Shown: positions 44,681-54,014, numbered from the stretch's first letter. The stretch: DNA of 64,000 nucleotides from Deinococcus cellulosilyticus NBRC 106333 = KACC 11606 (GCF_007990775.1 NZ_BJXB01000009.1:62001-126000); one strand, 5' to 3'. The notes: a model not told the origin generated them from the sequence alone. Numbers and translations are program-made.

Positions 44681-46006
44681 TTATTTCTGCAAGATACCGC
44701 GCTGTTCACCCACAAAATTGCGGTACCATTTTGCACTGTCCTTGAGGGTGCGCTTCTGGGTTTCGTAGTCCACATGCACAATCCCAAAACGCTTGCTGTA
44801 CCCGAATGCCCACTCAAAATTGTCCATCAGCGACCATTCGAAATACCCTTTCACCGGGACACCTTCTGCAATGGCGCGGCCCAGATGCTGCAGGTGGTCT
44901 TTCAGGAAGCGGACCCGATCCTCGTCATGCACCTGTCCATTCACCAGTTCATCCTTGAATGCAGCTCCGTTTTCGGTGATGTAGTACTTCGGAGCAGGGT
45001 ATTCCCGGTGCAGGTCTTTCATCAGGCGGTAGATGCCCTCCGGGTACACTTCCCAGCCCATGTCGGTGCGCTCGGCGTTCTGCAGGGTTTTGCCTTCGGT
45101 GCTGACCCAGTAGCGATAGTAGTAATTCACCCCCAGAAAATCCAGAGGCTGAGCGGCCACTTTGAGCCTTTCAGGATCGATTTCGGGCATGAGGTCACCG
45201 TAGTGTTGCACTGCCCGGTCAGGGAAGGTCCCCCTGAACACCGGGTCCAGATACCAGCGGTTGATTTTCGCATCCAGCAGCAGGGCGGCTTCCTGATCTT
45301 CAGGCGAATCGGTGGCCGGATCTACGGGGTAGAGGTTCAGTACGGTGCCCAGTTCGGCCCTGGTGTTCTCCCCTCTCAGGGCCGCGATGGCGTCCCCATG
45401 GGCCAACTGGATGTGGTAGGAGGCCAGCAGGGCCATGCGCAGATCCTGAATGCCCGGGGCATGCCGTCCAATGTGATACCCCAGTTCTGCAGTGCACCAC
45501 GGCTCGTTGAAGGTGCAGTAGCTCTTCACCCGGTCTCCCAGCCTGCGGTAGACGGTCAGGGCGTACTCGGTGAACCAGTGCGGGATGTCTCTGTTGGCCC
45601 ATCCCCCCCGGTTCTGCAGGGCCTGTGGGAGGTCCCAGTGGTAGAGGGTCAGGTGGGGGTCCAGGCCCCTTTCCAGCAGCCCATCCACCAGACGGTCATA
45701 GAAGTCGAGGCCCTTTTCATTGACCCTGCCCATGCCTTCAGGGAGGATGCGGGGCCAGGCCACCGAGAAACGGTAGGCGTTGAGGTTGAGCCCTTTGATC
45801 AGGTCAAGGTCCTGCTCCCAGAGGTGGTAGTGGTCACAGGCAGTGGTGCCGTTCTCACCGTTCAGGATTTTTCCGGGCATCAGGGCGTAGGCATCCCAGA
45901 TGGAGGGGCCACGGCCATCTTCGAAGGCTGCACCCTCGATCTGGTAGGCACTGGTGGCAACGCCCCAGGCGAAGTCTGCAGGGTAAGGGTGGATGGGGTC
46001 TTTCAT
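44681..46006 (-). CDS. GH1 beta-glucosidase
   Basis: 441 residues, cytosolic. N-terminal signature FAWGVATSAYQIEGA, acid/base E168 in CTFNEPW, nucleophile E345 in YYITENGAAF and the aglycone-site WSLMDNFEWAFGYSKRFG, all intact. Hydrolyses cellobiose or other beta-glucosides brought in by a transporter. AAAGG precedes the ATG. Last gene of the run RpiR regulator, FGGY kinase, GH1, with 29 bases after the kinase. Confidence 0.92.
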   Translation of the reverse strand: MKDPIHPYPADFAWGVATSAYQIEGAAFEDGRGPSIWDAYALMPGKILNGENGTTACDHYHLWEQDLDLIKGLNLNAYRFSVAWPRILPEGMGRVNEKGLDFYDRLVDGLLERGLDPHLTLYHWDLPQALQNRGGWANRDIPHWFTEYALTVYRRLGDRVKSYCTFNEPWCTAELGYHIGRHAPGIQDLRMALLASYHIQLAHGDAIAALRGENTRAELGTVLNLYPVDPATDSPEDQEAALLLDAKINRWYLDPVFRGTFPDRAVQHYGDLMPEIDPERLKVAAQPLDFLGVNYYYRYWVSTEGKTLQNAERTDMGWEVYPEGIYRLMKDLHREYPAPKYYITENGAAFKDELVNGQVHDEDRVRFLKDHLQHLGRAIAEGVPVKGYFEWSLMDNFEWAFGYSKRFGIVHVDYETQKRTLKDSAKWYRNFVGEQRGILQK

Positions 46007-46035
46007 GGTGTGCCTTTCATGCTGAATGTTTGGAG

Positions 46036-47523
46036 TCAGGCCAGTGTTTCACTGAACTGGTTTCTGGGGGTCAGGGCTTCAATCAGTTGCATCTGGCGTC
46101 TCAGGGCCTGCTGGTAAATGTCGTGAATGTGCGGTCTGGGTTCAAAGGCTGCCGTGACCATCCGCTCTGGGAGTTCAAAAGGGTCGAGGATGTTCAGGGC
46201 CTTGAGCGCCATCAGGGCGGCCCCGCGTGCAGTGGCCTCGTCGGGTACATCCGTGACCACCACAGGAGCTCCCAGCACATCTGAGAGCATCTGCAGCCAC
46301 AGGTTGGAGGAAAGAATCGCCTGACCGCTAGCCACATAGGTGGGTGCTGCGCCCAGGGAGGGCCTGAGGCGACGGGCAATGTCTGCAAGTCGGTAGGCAA
46401 TGCCTTCCATCCCTGCCCGCACGATCTGGTGTGGATGGGTGCTGAGTTTCAGGCCATGCAGGGTGCCCGTGGCCTGTGGGTTGTAGTTGGGGCTGCGCTC
46501 CCCACTGAAAGAGGGGACAAAAGTGAGCCCGTGGCTGTCCGGTTCAATCTCTGCAACCCGCTTTTCCAGTTCATTCCAGGGGCCCAGGTTCAGGGATTCC
46601 CGCATCCACTGGTGGATGTTGCCCCCTTCGGTGAGGGCTCCCCCGAGAAGGGCATGGTCCTCATCCACAAGGTAAGACCAGAGTCCAGCGGGGATGGATG
46701 GAAGTCTGCTGGGAACCACTGCACGCAGGGCACTGGTCGTTCCCACAGTGAGGGCCACAGTGTCCATGCGGGTGGCTGCACTGCCCACATTGGCTGCCGC
46801 TCCGTCCCCGAGGGCAGGAAAGAAAGGGATGTGGGCAAATTTGGGCCACCTGTGGGCGTATTCTGCGCCCAGATGCCGGTGGGCTGCCGTGTGGTCATCC
46901 AGCAGGGGCAACTGGTCCTCGCTCAGGTGCAACTGGTTCAACAGGTCCGGGTCCCACCTCAGGAGGTGCCTGTTCAGCAGGCCTGTCCAGGAGGCCAGTG
47001 AGTAAGAGGTCCGCACCGTGCCCCCAAAATACCTCCACAGCACATGGTCTGCAATGTTGCACCACGTGGTGGCTTCCATGCCGAACGCAGACCTCCACCA
47101 GGGAATCTGGGCGGTCCAGTAGGCGGTGTAATCAGGACAGCCTGTGCGATTGACCCTGCCTGGATCGGGCTGCAGTTGACCCAGGGCAGGGACGCTGCGG
47201 GTGTCCGCGTAGGTGAGCACTGGCAACACCGGTTGCTGGTGCCGGTCCAGGGCCACCAGGCTGGAGGCAATGCTGGTGAAGGCCACCCCCAGCACCTCCC
47301 TGCTGCCAGAGCGCACATGGAGGGCATCAAGCACCTGATCCACGGCCTGCGTGATGCGGGCCAGATTGGCCTCTGCGCCTCCATCGTCGCTGTGTGAGAG
47401 GCCACAGGACACTCTGGCCCGGATGCCCGGCAAGGCCTGTCCGTTCTGGTCGTAGGCCAGACCTTTCACACTGCTGGAGCCAATGTCAATGCTGAGCACA
47501 ATGGGTTCAGATCGGATGTACAT
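46036..47523 (-). CDS. FGGY-family carbohydrate kinase (gluconokinase-like)
   Basis: 495 residues. N-terminal ATPase-fold motif VLSIDIGSSSVKGLAYD, FGGY domain pieces CPDYTAYWTAQIPWWR and ALGDGAAANVGSA, and the C-terminal FGGY signature with GEAL-type stretch MEGIAYRLADIARR and ASGQAILSSNLWLQMLSDVL. Phosphorylates a sugar or sugar acid; gluconate or xylulose are possible. AGAGG precedes the ATG. Lies between the RpiR gene (15 bases) and the GH1 gene. Confidence 0.85.
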   Translation of the reverse strand: MYIRSEPIVLSIDIGSSSVKGLAYDQNGQALPGIRARVSCGLSHSDDGGAEANLARITQAVDQVLDALHVRSGSREVLGVAFTSIASSLVALDRHQQPVLPVLTYADTRSVPALGQLQPDPGRVNRTGCPDYTAYWTAQIPWWRSAFGMEATTWCNIADHVLWRYFGGTVRTSYSLASWTGLLNRHLLRWDPDLLNQLHLSEDQLPLLDDHTAAHRHLGAEYAHRWPKFAHIPFFPALGDGAAANVGSAATRMDTVALTVGTTSALRAVVPSRLPSIPAGLWSYLVDEDHALLGGALTEGGNIHQWMRESLNLGPWNELEKRVAEIEPDSHGLTFVPSFSGERSPNYNPQATGTLHGLKLSTHPHQIVRAGMEGIAYRLADIARRLRPSLGAAPTYVASGQAILSSNLWLQMLSDVLGAPVVVTDVPDEATARGAALMALKALNILDPFELPERMVTAAFEPRPHIHDIYQQALRRQMQLIEALTPRNQFSETLA

Positions 47524-47538
47524 GCATGCCTCTGGTCA

Positions 47539-48414
47539 TCACTTTCTTTCCTGCGCTTTTTTGAGGGCCTGATCAATCTTGTTGATGCGCCTGCTTGAAA
47601 AAGGTTCGCCCAGCACATGCAGGGAGGCCACCAGGGCGTCCACAATGCAGAGCTGTGCGAGTCGGGAAGCCACATGTTCTGGCCTGTAAGGGCTTTCGGT
47701 GGCAGAAACAGTCAGGGTGTGGTGGGCCAGACGGGACAGGGGCGTGCGTCCGAGACCAGAAAGGGCAATCACCTGTGCACCATTGTCGCGGGCCAGTTTT
47801 GCAGCATTCAGAACTTCTGCCCGGTTGCCCGAGTAGGAAATGGCGAAGGCCACATCGGCAGGTTCCAGCAGTGCGCAAACCTGCGTCATGTTGTAAGTGT
47901 CAGTGTGCACCCCACAGAGCAGCCCCAGCTTGAGGAACTTCTGGTGGGCATCCTGGGCGATGATGGCAGAGGCCCCCACCCCCAGAAACTCGATGCGTCT
48001 GGCCTGAGAAAGCACATCCACCGTTTTAGCAAATGCATCTTTCTCAAGATGCTCCAGGGTGTCCGAGAGGGAGGTGCTGCTGGACTCAAACACCTTCTGC
48101 AGGATCTGCTCCGGGGCATCGAAAGGCTGGATCACCTGCTGTGAGGCGTCCCGGTCACTGCTGGCCAGGGTGCGGGACAGTTTCAGTTTGAATTCCTGAT
48201 AGCTTCTGAAGCCCAGGCCCTGCACCAGTCTGACCACGGTGGCCTCGCTGGAGTTGGACACAGCAGAGAGATCTGCGATGGTCCAGTGCAGAAATTCCTC
48301 CGGGTTGGCCAGGATGGTGTCAATGATCCGCACACTGGCAGCCCCGACCTCTTCACGCATGACATGGAGCTTGCGCAGCAGGGGGGGCAGATGGGCTGGA
48401 AAGGATTGCGACAT
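47539..48414 (-). CDS. RpiR/MurR-family transcriptional regulator
   Basis: 291 residues: N-terminal helix-turn-helix (about 1-80, with TIADLSAVSNSSEATVVRLV) and a C-terminal SIS sugar-isomerase-like domain (about 125-265, GVGASAIIAQDAHQK, ISYSGNRAEVL), which senses a phosphosugar. AAGGAG precedes the ATG. Heads the operon with the kinase and GH1, so probably controls it in response to a kinase product or GH1-derived sugar. Confidence 0.9.
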   Translation of the reverse strand: MSQSFPAHLPPLLRKLHVMREEVGAASVRIIDTILANPEEFLHWTIADLSAVSNSSEATVVRLVQGLGFRSYQEFKLKLSRTLASSDRDASQQVIQPFDAPEQILQKVFESSSTSLSDTLEHLEKDAFAKTVDVLSQARRIEFLGVGASAIIAQDAHQKFLKLGLLCGVHTDTYNMTQVCALLEPADVAFAISYSGNRAEVLNAAKLARDNGAQVIALSGLGRTPLSRLAHHTLTVSATESPYRPEHVASRLAQLCIVDALVASLHVLGEPFSSRRINKIDQALKKAQERK

Positions 48415-48469
48415 CAGGGCTCCTTCGGAAGTGCAGACCGCAGGTGGTTTGATTCATTCTAAGGCTTCA

Positions 48470-48526
48470 CCTGCAAAACACCTGCATCAAAATGAAGCAA
48501 AAATTCCTGCAAAACCCGTGCAAAAC
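48470..48526 (-). promoter_or_regulatory. Three GTTTTGCA(G/C)G repeats upstream of the RpiR gene
   Basis: On the minus strand GTTTTGCACG (48526-48517), GTTTTGCAGG (48515-48506) and GTTTTGCAGG (48479-48470). The first two are 11 bp apart and the third 36 bp further, in phase-like spacing, 56-112 bases before the ATG. Candidate RpiR sites. The rest of 48415-48719 has no gene. Confidence 0.45.
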
Positions 48527-48719
48527 TTCAGCCAGGGCCAGACCGGGGTTGCTGCAATGGAGTGTTGATGGAGGACCACAAGACCAGGAAACATGGCTCG
48601 AAAAGCAAAACCTGCTGTTGAAGCCAGATGATCAGCACAGAAAACGATGAAACAAAACCATCATTTTTCTTCTGTTTTTGTGAAGCATTGTTGCGTTTTC
48701 AGGGCATGAAGATGCAACA

Positions 48720-49457
48720 TCAGCGGGCTTGCGGTGCTGCATCTCCTGTGGCGATCAGGCCGATCAGGGCGTCCAGGGTGAGAGCAAGCAGGGCAGCACA
48801 GAGGGCTCCCACCATCACGAGGCCTGTGTTCTGCTGGGACAGACCATTGATGATTGGGGACCCCAGACCACCTGCACCCAGCGCCGCTCCGATGGTTGCA
48901 GTTCCAACGTTGTACACGGTGCTGGTGCGAATTCCTGCGAGCAGCACGGGCATGGCCAGTGGGAACTCGATGCGCAGCAGTTTCTGCAGTCCGGTCATGC
49001 CGGTTCCGGTTGCTGCGTCCAGCACCCCTTCATCCACACTGAGCAGGCCCGCGATCCCATTGGAGATCACCGGAACGAGACCGTACAGGATCAGGCCCAG
49101 CAGGGTCGGATAGACCCCAAATCCGAGTGCTGGAACGGCAAGAGCCAGAATCGCCAGGGTGGGGACCGTCTGGCCCAGTCCGGTCAGGGTTTCTGTGAGG
49201 CGCAAAAAGGACTGGTTGTGTGGGCGGGTCACGAAGACAACCAGTGGCAACGCCAGCAGCAGGATGATGCCCTCGGCCAGCAGCACCAGAAGCAGGTGGT
49301 CCAGGGTAAGCTGCCAGAGGGGTCTGTCTGTTTCGGGGGGTGTCCCGGCAGACAGTGGAGCCAGCAGTCGGGGCAACAGGCCTGGAATCAGGGCCACCAG
49401 CAACAAGGCAGACCAGATGAGTGCAGTGAAAGGGCTTCTCCGTGCAACCCTTTTCAC
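48720..49457 (-). CDS. Osmoprotectant ABC transporter permease (second)
   Basis: 245 residues, six predicted helices. Binding-protein-dependent permease motif GVLDAATGTGMTGLQKLLRIEFPLA (EAA loop) and the family's LGQTVPTLAILAL. Resembles OpuCD/YehW-type permeases for glycine betaine or similar solutes. Overlaps the ATPase gene by four bases; last gene of the operon. Confidence 0.85.
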   Translation of the reverse strand: MKRVARRSPFTALIWSALLLVALIPGLLPRLLAPLSAGTPPETDRPLWQLTLDHLLLVLLAEGIILLLALPLVVFVTRPHNQSFLRLTETLTGLGQTVPTLAILALAVPALGFGVYPTLLGLILYGLVPVISNGIAGLLSVDEGVLDAATGTGMTGLQKLLRIEFPLAMPVLLAGIRTSTVYNVGTATIGAALGAGGLGSPIINGLSQQNTGLVMVGALCAALLALTLDALIGLIATGDAAPQAR

Positions 49458-50389
49458 TTCTGGCTCCTCTGCAGATGCAGCAGATCGCTGTAGTGCACCA
49501 CACCCAGCACTCCACTGTGGTCTTGCACGGCCACAGCATCCACACCATCCCGGAGCATCACCGACAGGGCCAGCCTGGCATGGTCACTGGAGGAAAGCAC
49601 CGGGGCCCCCTCCAGATGCCCGGGTTTCACCAGTTCAGCAAGGGAAATGCCTGCAAGCTGGGTGAGCACAGCATCTTCCCCCATGAACCTGCGCACAAAC
49701 GGACTGGCAGGCTGATGAATGAGTTCATCAGGCGTCCCAAACTGCTCCAGGCGGCCTTCATTCATCAGGGCAATGCAGTCTGCCATCAGAATGGCCTCGC
49801 TGATGTCGTGCGTCACCATGACAATGGTTTTGGAAAGGCGTTTCTGGATGTCCAGAAATTCCAGTTGCAGTTTCTCTCTGGCAATGGGGTCCAGGGCACC
49901 GAAAGGCTCATCCATCAGGAGAACAGGAGGGTCTGCAGCGAGGGCACGGGCCACCCCCACCCGTTGCTGCTGCCCTCCGGAAAGTTCTGCAGGTTTCTTG
50001 TCCCGGAAGAGGTCAGGATCAAGACCCACCAGTTGCAGAAGTTCATCCACCTTCTGACGGGTCTGTTTTCGGTCCTGCTTTAAAAGGTCAGGCACCGTGG
50101 CGACGTTCTGCCCAATGGTCAGGTGGGGAAAGAGCCCAATTCGCTGGATCACGTAACCCATGTTGCGGCGCAGCACCTCGGGCCGGATGCCCAGCACGTT
50201 CTGACCGTTCAGGGAGATGCTGCCTGCGGTGGGTTCAATCAGGCGGTTGATCATCCTCAGGGTGGTGGTCTTTCCACACCCTGATGGCCCCAGCAGGGCA
50301 GTGATTTTGCCTGCCGGGAAGGTGAGGGTCAGGTCCTCCACTGCGGTGCGCTCCCCGTATTTTTTCTGCAAGCCTTTCAGTTCGATCAT
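49454..50389 (-). CDS. Osmoprotectant ABC transporter ATP-binding protein
   Basis: 311 residues. Walker A GPSGCGKTTTLRMI, signature LSGGQQQRVGVARAL, Walker B VLLMDEPFGALDP and switch His in VTHDISEAI, then a C-terminal CBS-like region (about 245-310, ALSVMLRDGVDAVAVQDHSG) as in ionic-strength-regulated OpuA/OpuC ATPases. ATG 50389 overlaps the upstream permease stop. Drives uptake with the two permeases. Confidence 0.92.
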   Translation of the reverse strand: MIELKGLQKKYGERTAVEDLTLTFPAGKITALLGPSGCGKTTTLRMINRLIEPTAGSISLNGQNVLGIRPEVLRRNMGYVIQRIGLFPHLTIGQNVATVPDLLKQDRKQTRQKVDELLQLVGLDPDLFRDKKPAELSGGQQQRVGVARALAADPPVLLMDEPFGALDPIAREKLQLEFLDIQKRLSKTIVMVTHDISEAILMADCIALMNEGRLEQFGTPDELIHQPASPFVRRFMGEDAVLTQLAGISLAELVKPGHLEGAPVLSSSDHARLALSVMLRDGVDAVAVQDHSGVLGVVHYSDLLHLQRSQK

Positions 50390-51519
50390 GTGGTCCTTCC
50401 CAGTTTTGTTCCAAGCAGTTGCTCCAGGGCACGCAGCAGCACATCGGCCAGCACGGCCAGCAGACACGCTGGGATGGCCCCCAGCAGAATCAGATCTGTA
50501 GCCCCTCCCTGCAGCCCTTTGAAGATGTACACGCCCAGTCCTCCTGCTCCGATCAGGGCAGCAACACTGGTGACACCAATCAGGAGGACCATCGCCTGAC
50601 GCACCCCGGCGAGCCACACCGGCAGTGCCAGAGGGAGCTCTACCCTCCAGAAACGCTGGGTGTCAGTCATGCCCATGCCACGGGCAGCGTCCAGCACGCC
50701 CTCATCCACACCCCTGAGGGCCACCACCCCGTTTCGCAGCAGAGGGAGCATGGCGTACAGGGTAAGGGCCACCAGGGCAGGTGTGGTCCCGATGCCGCTC
50801 ACCCCCGCAGCCCGCAGGCCGGGAACATGGTCCGCAAGCCATGAAAGGGGGGCAATCAGAAGGCCCAGCAGGGCGAGACTGGGTACGGTCTGGAAAGCTC
50901 CGGCCAGTCCGAGGGTGAAGGCTGCTGCCTTCTCATTGCGGCTGGACCACACAGCAAGCGGTCCACCGACCAGGGTGGCCACCAGCAGGGCTGAGAGCGT
51001 CAGCCTGAAGTGCTGCCCGAGTTCTGCGAGCCAGCGTTCCCCTTCGTTGCGGCCCTCGACCAGCACGCTCCAGCTGTCCAGCTGATGGGTCAGGTAAAGC
51101 AGGACCACCACAGGAACCCACAGCCACGCCCAGAGTTGCCGCCTTGAAGGGAGGGCCAGACTGGAGACGTAAAGGGCCATGCCTGCACCCACCATCCACA
51201 ACCAGAAGCCTGTGCTTGCACTCACCCTGGCGATTTCAGACTGGCCCAGAAGATCGTGACGGGTGAGGAGTCCAAACAGAAAAAAACCACCTGCCAGCGC
51301 AAAGCTGGCAGGCAACCAGAGCCATCTGGGCCGGAAAAAGCCGACGGCTGCGAGAACAGAAAGCAAAGCCCCTCCAAGCCACTGGTGCTGCGCGGCCAGC
51401 ATGTGAAACTCGGGAAGGGCAATGCGGTTGGGTCTCAGACCTGTCCACGGCAGAAAGAGGGCTGCCGCGAGCAGGGCCAGCGGAAGCAGAAGGGTCCTGA
51501 AATCAAAGGTGTGCTTCAT
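50386..51519 (-). CDS. Osmoprotectant ABC transporter permease (first)
   Basis: 377 residues. An extra N-terminal half of several helices (about 1-180), as in YehY, precedes the permease domain with FQTVPSLALLGLLIAPLSWL and the EAA loop GVLDAARGMGMTDTQRFWRVELPLALP. No Shine-Dalgarno; separated from the binding-protein gene by 48 bases containing a perfect hairpin. Partner of the smaller permease. Confidence 0.85.
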   Translation of the reverse strand: MKHTFDFRTLLLPLALLAAALFLPWTGLRPNRIALPEFHMLAAQHQWLGGALLSVLAAVGFFRPRWLWLPASFALAGGFFLFGLLTRHDLLGQSEIARVSASTGFWLWMVGAGMALYVSSLALPSRRQLWAWLWVPVVVLLYLTHQLDSWSVLVEGRNEGERWLAELGQHFRLTLSALLVATLVGGPLAVWSSRNEKAAAFTLGLAGAFQTVPSLALLGLLIAPLSWLADHVPGLRAAGVSGIGTTPALVALTLYAMLPLLRNGVVALRGVDEGVLDAARGMGMTDTQRFWRVELPLALPVWLAGVRQAMVLLIGVTSVAALIGAGGLGVYIFKGLQGGATDLILLGAIPACLLAVLADVLLRALEQLLGTKLGRTT

Positions 51520-51536
51520 GGGTCAGGCAAAAAGCC

Positions 51537-51554
51537 AGGGGAGCATGCTCCCCT
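51537..51554. terminator. Intercistronic hairpin inside the osmoprotectant operon
   Basis: AGGGGAGCATGCTCCCCT, an 18-base perfect palindrome between the binding-protein stop and the permease start. No T run; may reduce permease expression relative to the binding protein or protect mRNA. Confidence 0.5.
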
Positions 51555-51567
51555 GACCCCTCTGGCG

Positions 51568-52473
51568 TTACTTGATGATGCCTTTGCTCTTCAGGAAGGC
51601 TGCTGCCACATCACGGGCAGGCTTCCCTTCTACGGCAATCTGGGCGTTCAGTTTCTGGATGCCCGACTGGTTCAGCGTCCTGAAAGCCTTGTTGAGCAAA
51701 GTCTGGATTTTGGGGTTGGCCTTCAGCACTTCTGTGCGGATGATGGGTGCTGGCTGGTACACCGGCTGGGCATTTTTGGGGTCTTTGAGCACCACCAGAT
51801 CCAGCGCAGCAATGGTCCCGTCGGTGCCGTAGGCCATCGCTGCATTCACACCGTTCTGCCCACTTGCTGCAGCCTGCTGGGTTTGCAGAGGGGTGGCTCC
51901 GGCCAGCAGCAGCTTCTGGTCTGCTTTCAATTTGAAGCCATAGGTGTTTTCAAAGAGCTGGAATGCGTCAGGACGGTTGAAGAACTCCGGGCTCCCGGCC
52001 ACCTTGAGGTTGCCGCCTTTGTTCAGGTAGCCTGCCAGATCGGCATAACTGGAAAGTTTATTGGCCCTGGCAAACTTGGCAGGGAGGGCCAGTGCCCAGG
52101 TGTTGTTCACGTTGGCAGGATTCAGCCAGGTGATGCCGTTTCTGGCATCCAGGTCTTTTGCCAGCTTGTGAATCACTTTGGGATTCTGTGCATTCTCGCT
52201 GCTGATTTTGGCTTCCGGGAAGAGGTAGACGGCATTTCCGGTGTACTCGGGGTAAACGTCAATTTCTCCAGACAGGATGGCTTTACGGGCCACTCCGGTG
52301 TCCCCGAGGCTGGTTTTGTCGGTGACGTCAAATCCGGCGTCTTTCAGGGTCAGCAGGATGATCTGCCCCAGAAGTTGTGCTTCGGGGTCCAGCTTGCTCG
52401 CCACAACAATCGGTTTGGCAGAAGCCTGTGCGGCAAGGGCAAAAGCGGCAATCAGTAAAACACTTTTCTTCAT
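51568..52473 (-). CDS. Osmoprotectant-type substrate-binding protein
   Basis: 301 residues with signal peptide (to about ASA19). Binding-protein fold of the OpuAC/OsmF class: IVVASKLDPEAQLLGQIILL, EIDVYPEYTGNAVY and MAYGTDGTIAALDLVVLKD, with aromatic residues that would cage a quaternary amine. No lipobox. GGAGGAG precedes the ATG. First gene of the transporter run; paired with the PhnD-like protein gene upstream by direction. Confidence 0.88.
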   Translation of the reverse strand: MKKSVLLIAAFALAAQASAKPIVVASKLDPEAQLLGQIILLTLKDAGFDVTDKTSLGDTGVARKAILSGEIDVYPEYTGNAVYLFPEAKISSENAQNPKVIHKLAKDLDARNGITWLNPANVNNTWALALPAKFARANKLSSYADLAGYLNKGGNLKVAGSPEFFNRPDAFQLFENTYGFKLKADQKLLLAGATPLQTQQAAASGQNGVNAAMAYGTDGTIAALDLVVLKDPKNAQPVYQPAPIIRTEVLKANPKIQTLLNKAFRTLNQSGIQKLNAQIAVEGKPARDVAAAFLKSKGIIK

Positions 52474-52518
52474 GATTCTCCTCCAGCAGGACAGATACGG
52501 CTCAGAACAAAATGGGGT

Positions 52519-53166
52519 TCAACGTTTGAGTGAGGTGCGAATGGCCAGCCAGGGTCGGTCCGCACTGAAGTCATAATACTTGGTGCTGACCAGTTGCAAT
52601 GTTCCCTGAATTCCACCTTTCAGGAGGCCATTGTGCAGTCGAATCCCCTGGTAATAATGCGGTGACAGGTGCTGGGAAGCGCGCTGGTGGTGGGCGCTGT
52701 GCTGCCAGTACCCCATGTGAGACAGGTCTTTCAGGACCACCAGGTTCAGCCAGTTGAAGGGATCGAGTTGCCGTGAGCTGTAACTCAGAATGGCAGGTGA
52801 GGGTTCCTGTCTGAGCGCCTCCACCAGCTTTGCATCGATGGCACTGAGTTCCTGCCGGATGTCAGCGGGCGCATCTGGCCTCAAAATGGAACGGAATCCC
52901 ACAAAGGCAAGCTCAGGGAGGTTTTGCAGGGCATGAGGATCAAAAACGTGGAGGGTGTGGGGCCACTGGCCGTGTTCCAGCCTCTCTTCATGGGTGCGTC
53001 CGGTCAGCAGGGTCCCGAGCAGGGTGTCTTGCATGTCCTGCAGGTTCGAGAGGTCCAGGGCATTGTGGGCAGGATCGGTAAAAGGACGTTCTGGAAGCTG
53101 TTCTTCGAAAGCAAGCTGTACAAATCTGGACGCGGAGGGTGAGGGGGCATGTTGGTGTTCAGACAT
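52519..53166 (-). CDS. Unrecognised soluble protein
   Basis: 215 residues, acidic, no signal peptide. Contains a Trp/His-rich segment (MGYWQHSAHHQRASQHLSPH) and a closing LVSTKYYDFSADRPWLAIRT strand pair; the layout could bind a metal or haem but this is guesswork. GGAGC precedes the ATG, which overlaps the end of the upstream PhnD-like gene by eight bases; 45 bases before the osmoprotectant binding-protein gene. Confidence 0.55.
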   Translation of the reverse strand: MSEHQHAPSPSASRFVQLAFEEQLPERPFTDPAHNALDLSNLQDMQDTLLGTLLTGRTHEERLEHGQWPHTLHVFDPHALQNLPELAFVGFRSILRPDAPADIRQELSAIDAKLVEALRQEPSPAILSYSSRQLDPFNWLNLVVLKDLSHMGYWQHSAHHQRASQHLSPHYYQGIRLHNGLLKGGIQGTLQLVSTKYYDFSADRPWLAIRTSLKR

Positions 53167-53968
53167 GAAGAGCTCCGGTGTGGTGCAGCACGCTGGCCTG
53201 CGAGGCCACCTTGTGCAAAATCTGGTACTGGTCTTTGTGCGTGATCTGGTAATGGCTGAACCCTGACCGGTGCAGCAGGTCCTGACCTGCAGGGGTGAGG
53301 TGCAACTTCAGCAGGGCCTCCTGCAACACCTGACGGGATCTGGGGTCCAGGTTCCGGTGCACGGCAAGAGGTGGGGCTGGAAAGGGTCCAATGCTCTCAA
53401 TGATGCGGAGTTCCTGCCTGAGCCTGGGTTGTTGCTGCATCACCCAGGAAAGCACCTGGCTGTCAATCGCAGCAGCGTCCACCTGCTGGGCACGCACCTG
53501 CTGGATGGACTGCAAGTGTGAGCCACTTGGGGTGAATCGTCCTCCAAAGGGCGCAGACTGCTGGGCAAGCCGGGACAGCGGGGCAGCAAGACCGGACAGA
53601 GAGGTCAGGTCATTGAAGGCCCAGTGTGCGTAAGCCAGATCATTCAGGTTGTCAAAAATGCTGTCTCGGTGAACAATCACGTCGCTGAAGTACACAGGCT
53701 GGCCTTTTGAGCGTTCCTGCAGGGGAACCGGCACCGCCAGAAAGTCGAGGTGGTCATGCTCCAGTCCCAGCAGGCCACAGATGAAGCCCGCCTGTGCGTT
53801 TCCGTTTCTGAGGGATTTTTCGTCGGTGGTCCACAGTTCTGCGGGCTGGTATTTCAGGTTCAGCTGGGGGTGGGTCTCGAAAAGCCTCACCAGATCCAGC
53901 AGGTGTTGCTGGTGGCCGGGTCCCAGCAGGGACACCACATCCACCGTGATGGGGCGAACCAGGGTCAT
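53159..53968 (-). CDS. PhnD/SsuA-like substrate-binding protein without signal peptide
   Basis: 269 residues resembling phosphonate-type ABC binding proteins: AGFICGLLGLEHDHLDFLAVPVP, YFSDVIVHRDSIFDNLNDL, LAYAHWAFNDLTSLSG and VRAQQVDAAAIDSQVLSW. No signal peptide or lipobox is visible, so it may act in the cytoplasm as a sensor-like protein. AAAGGAG precedes the ATG. Leads the run into the unknown gene and transporter; its promoter carries an operator-like palindrome. Confidence 0.7.
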   Translation of the reverse strand: MTLVRPITVDVVSLLGPGHQQHLLDLVRLFETHPQLNLKYQPAELWTTDEKSLRNGNAQAGFICGLLGLEHDHLDFLAVPVPLQERSKGQPVYFSDVIVHRDSIFDNLNDLAYAHWAFNDLTSLSGLAAPLSRLAQQSAPFGGRFTPSGSHLQSIQQVRAQQVDAAAIDSQVLSWVMQQQPRLRQELRIIESIGPFPAPPLAVHRNLDPRSRQVLQEALLKLHLTPAGQDLLHRSGFSHYQITHKDQYQILHKVASQASVLHHTGALHV

Positions 53969-54014
53969 GATCTTCTCCTTTCTGGGCAGGCTTTCCTGTC
54001 CCTTTTGTGCACCA

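Noticed and set aside
44315..46117. 600-codon plus-strand frame across the GH1 gene
   Set aside because: Antisense shadow of GH1; the protein lacks any motif.
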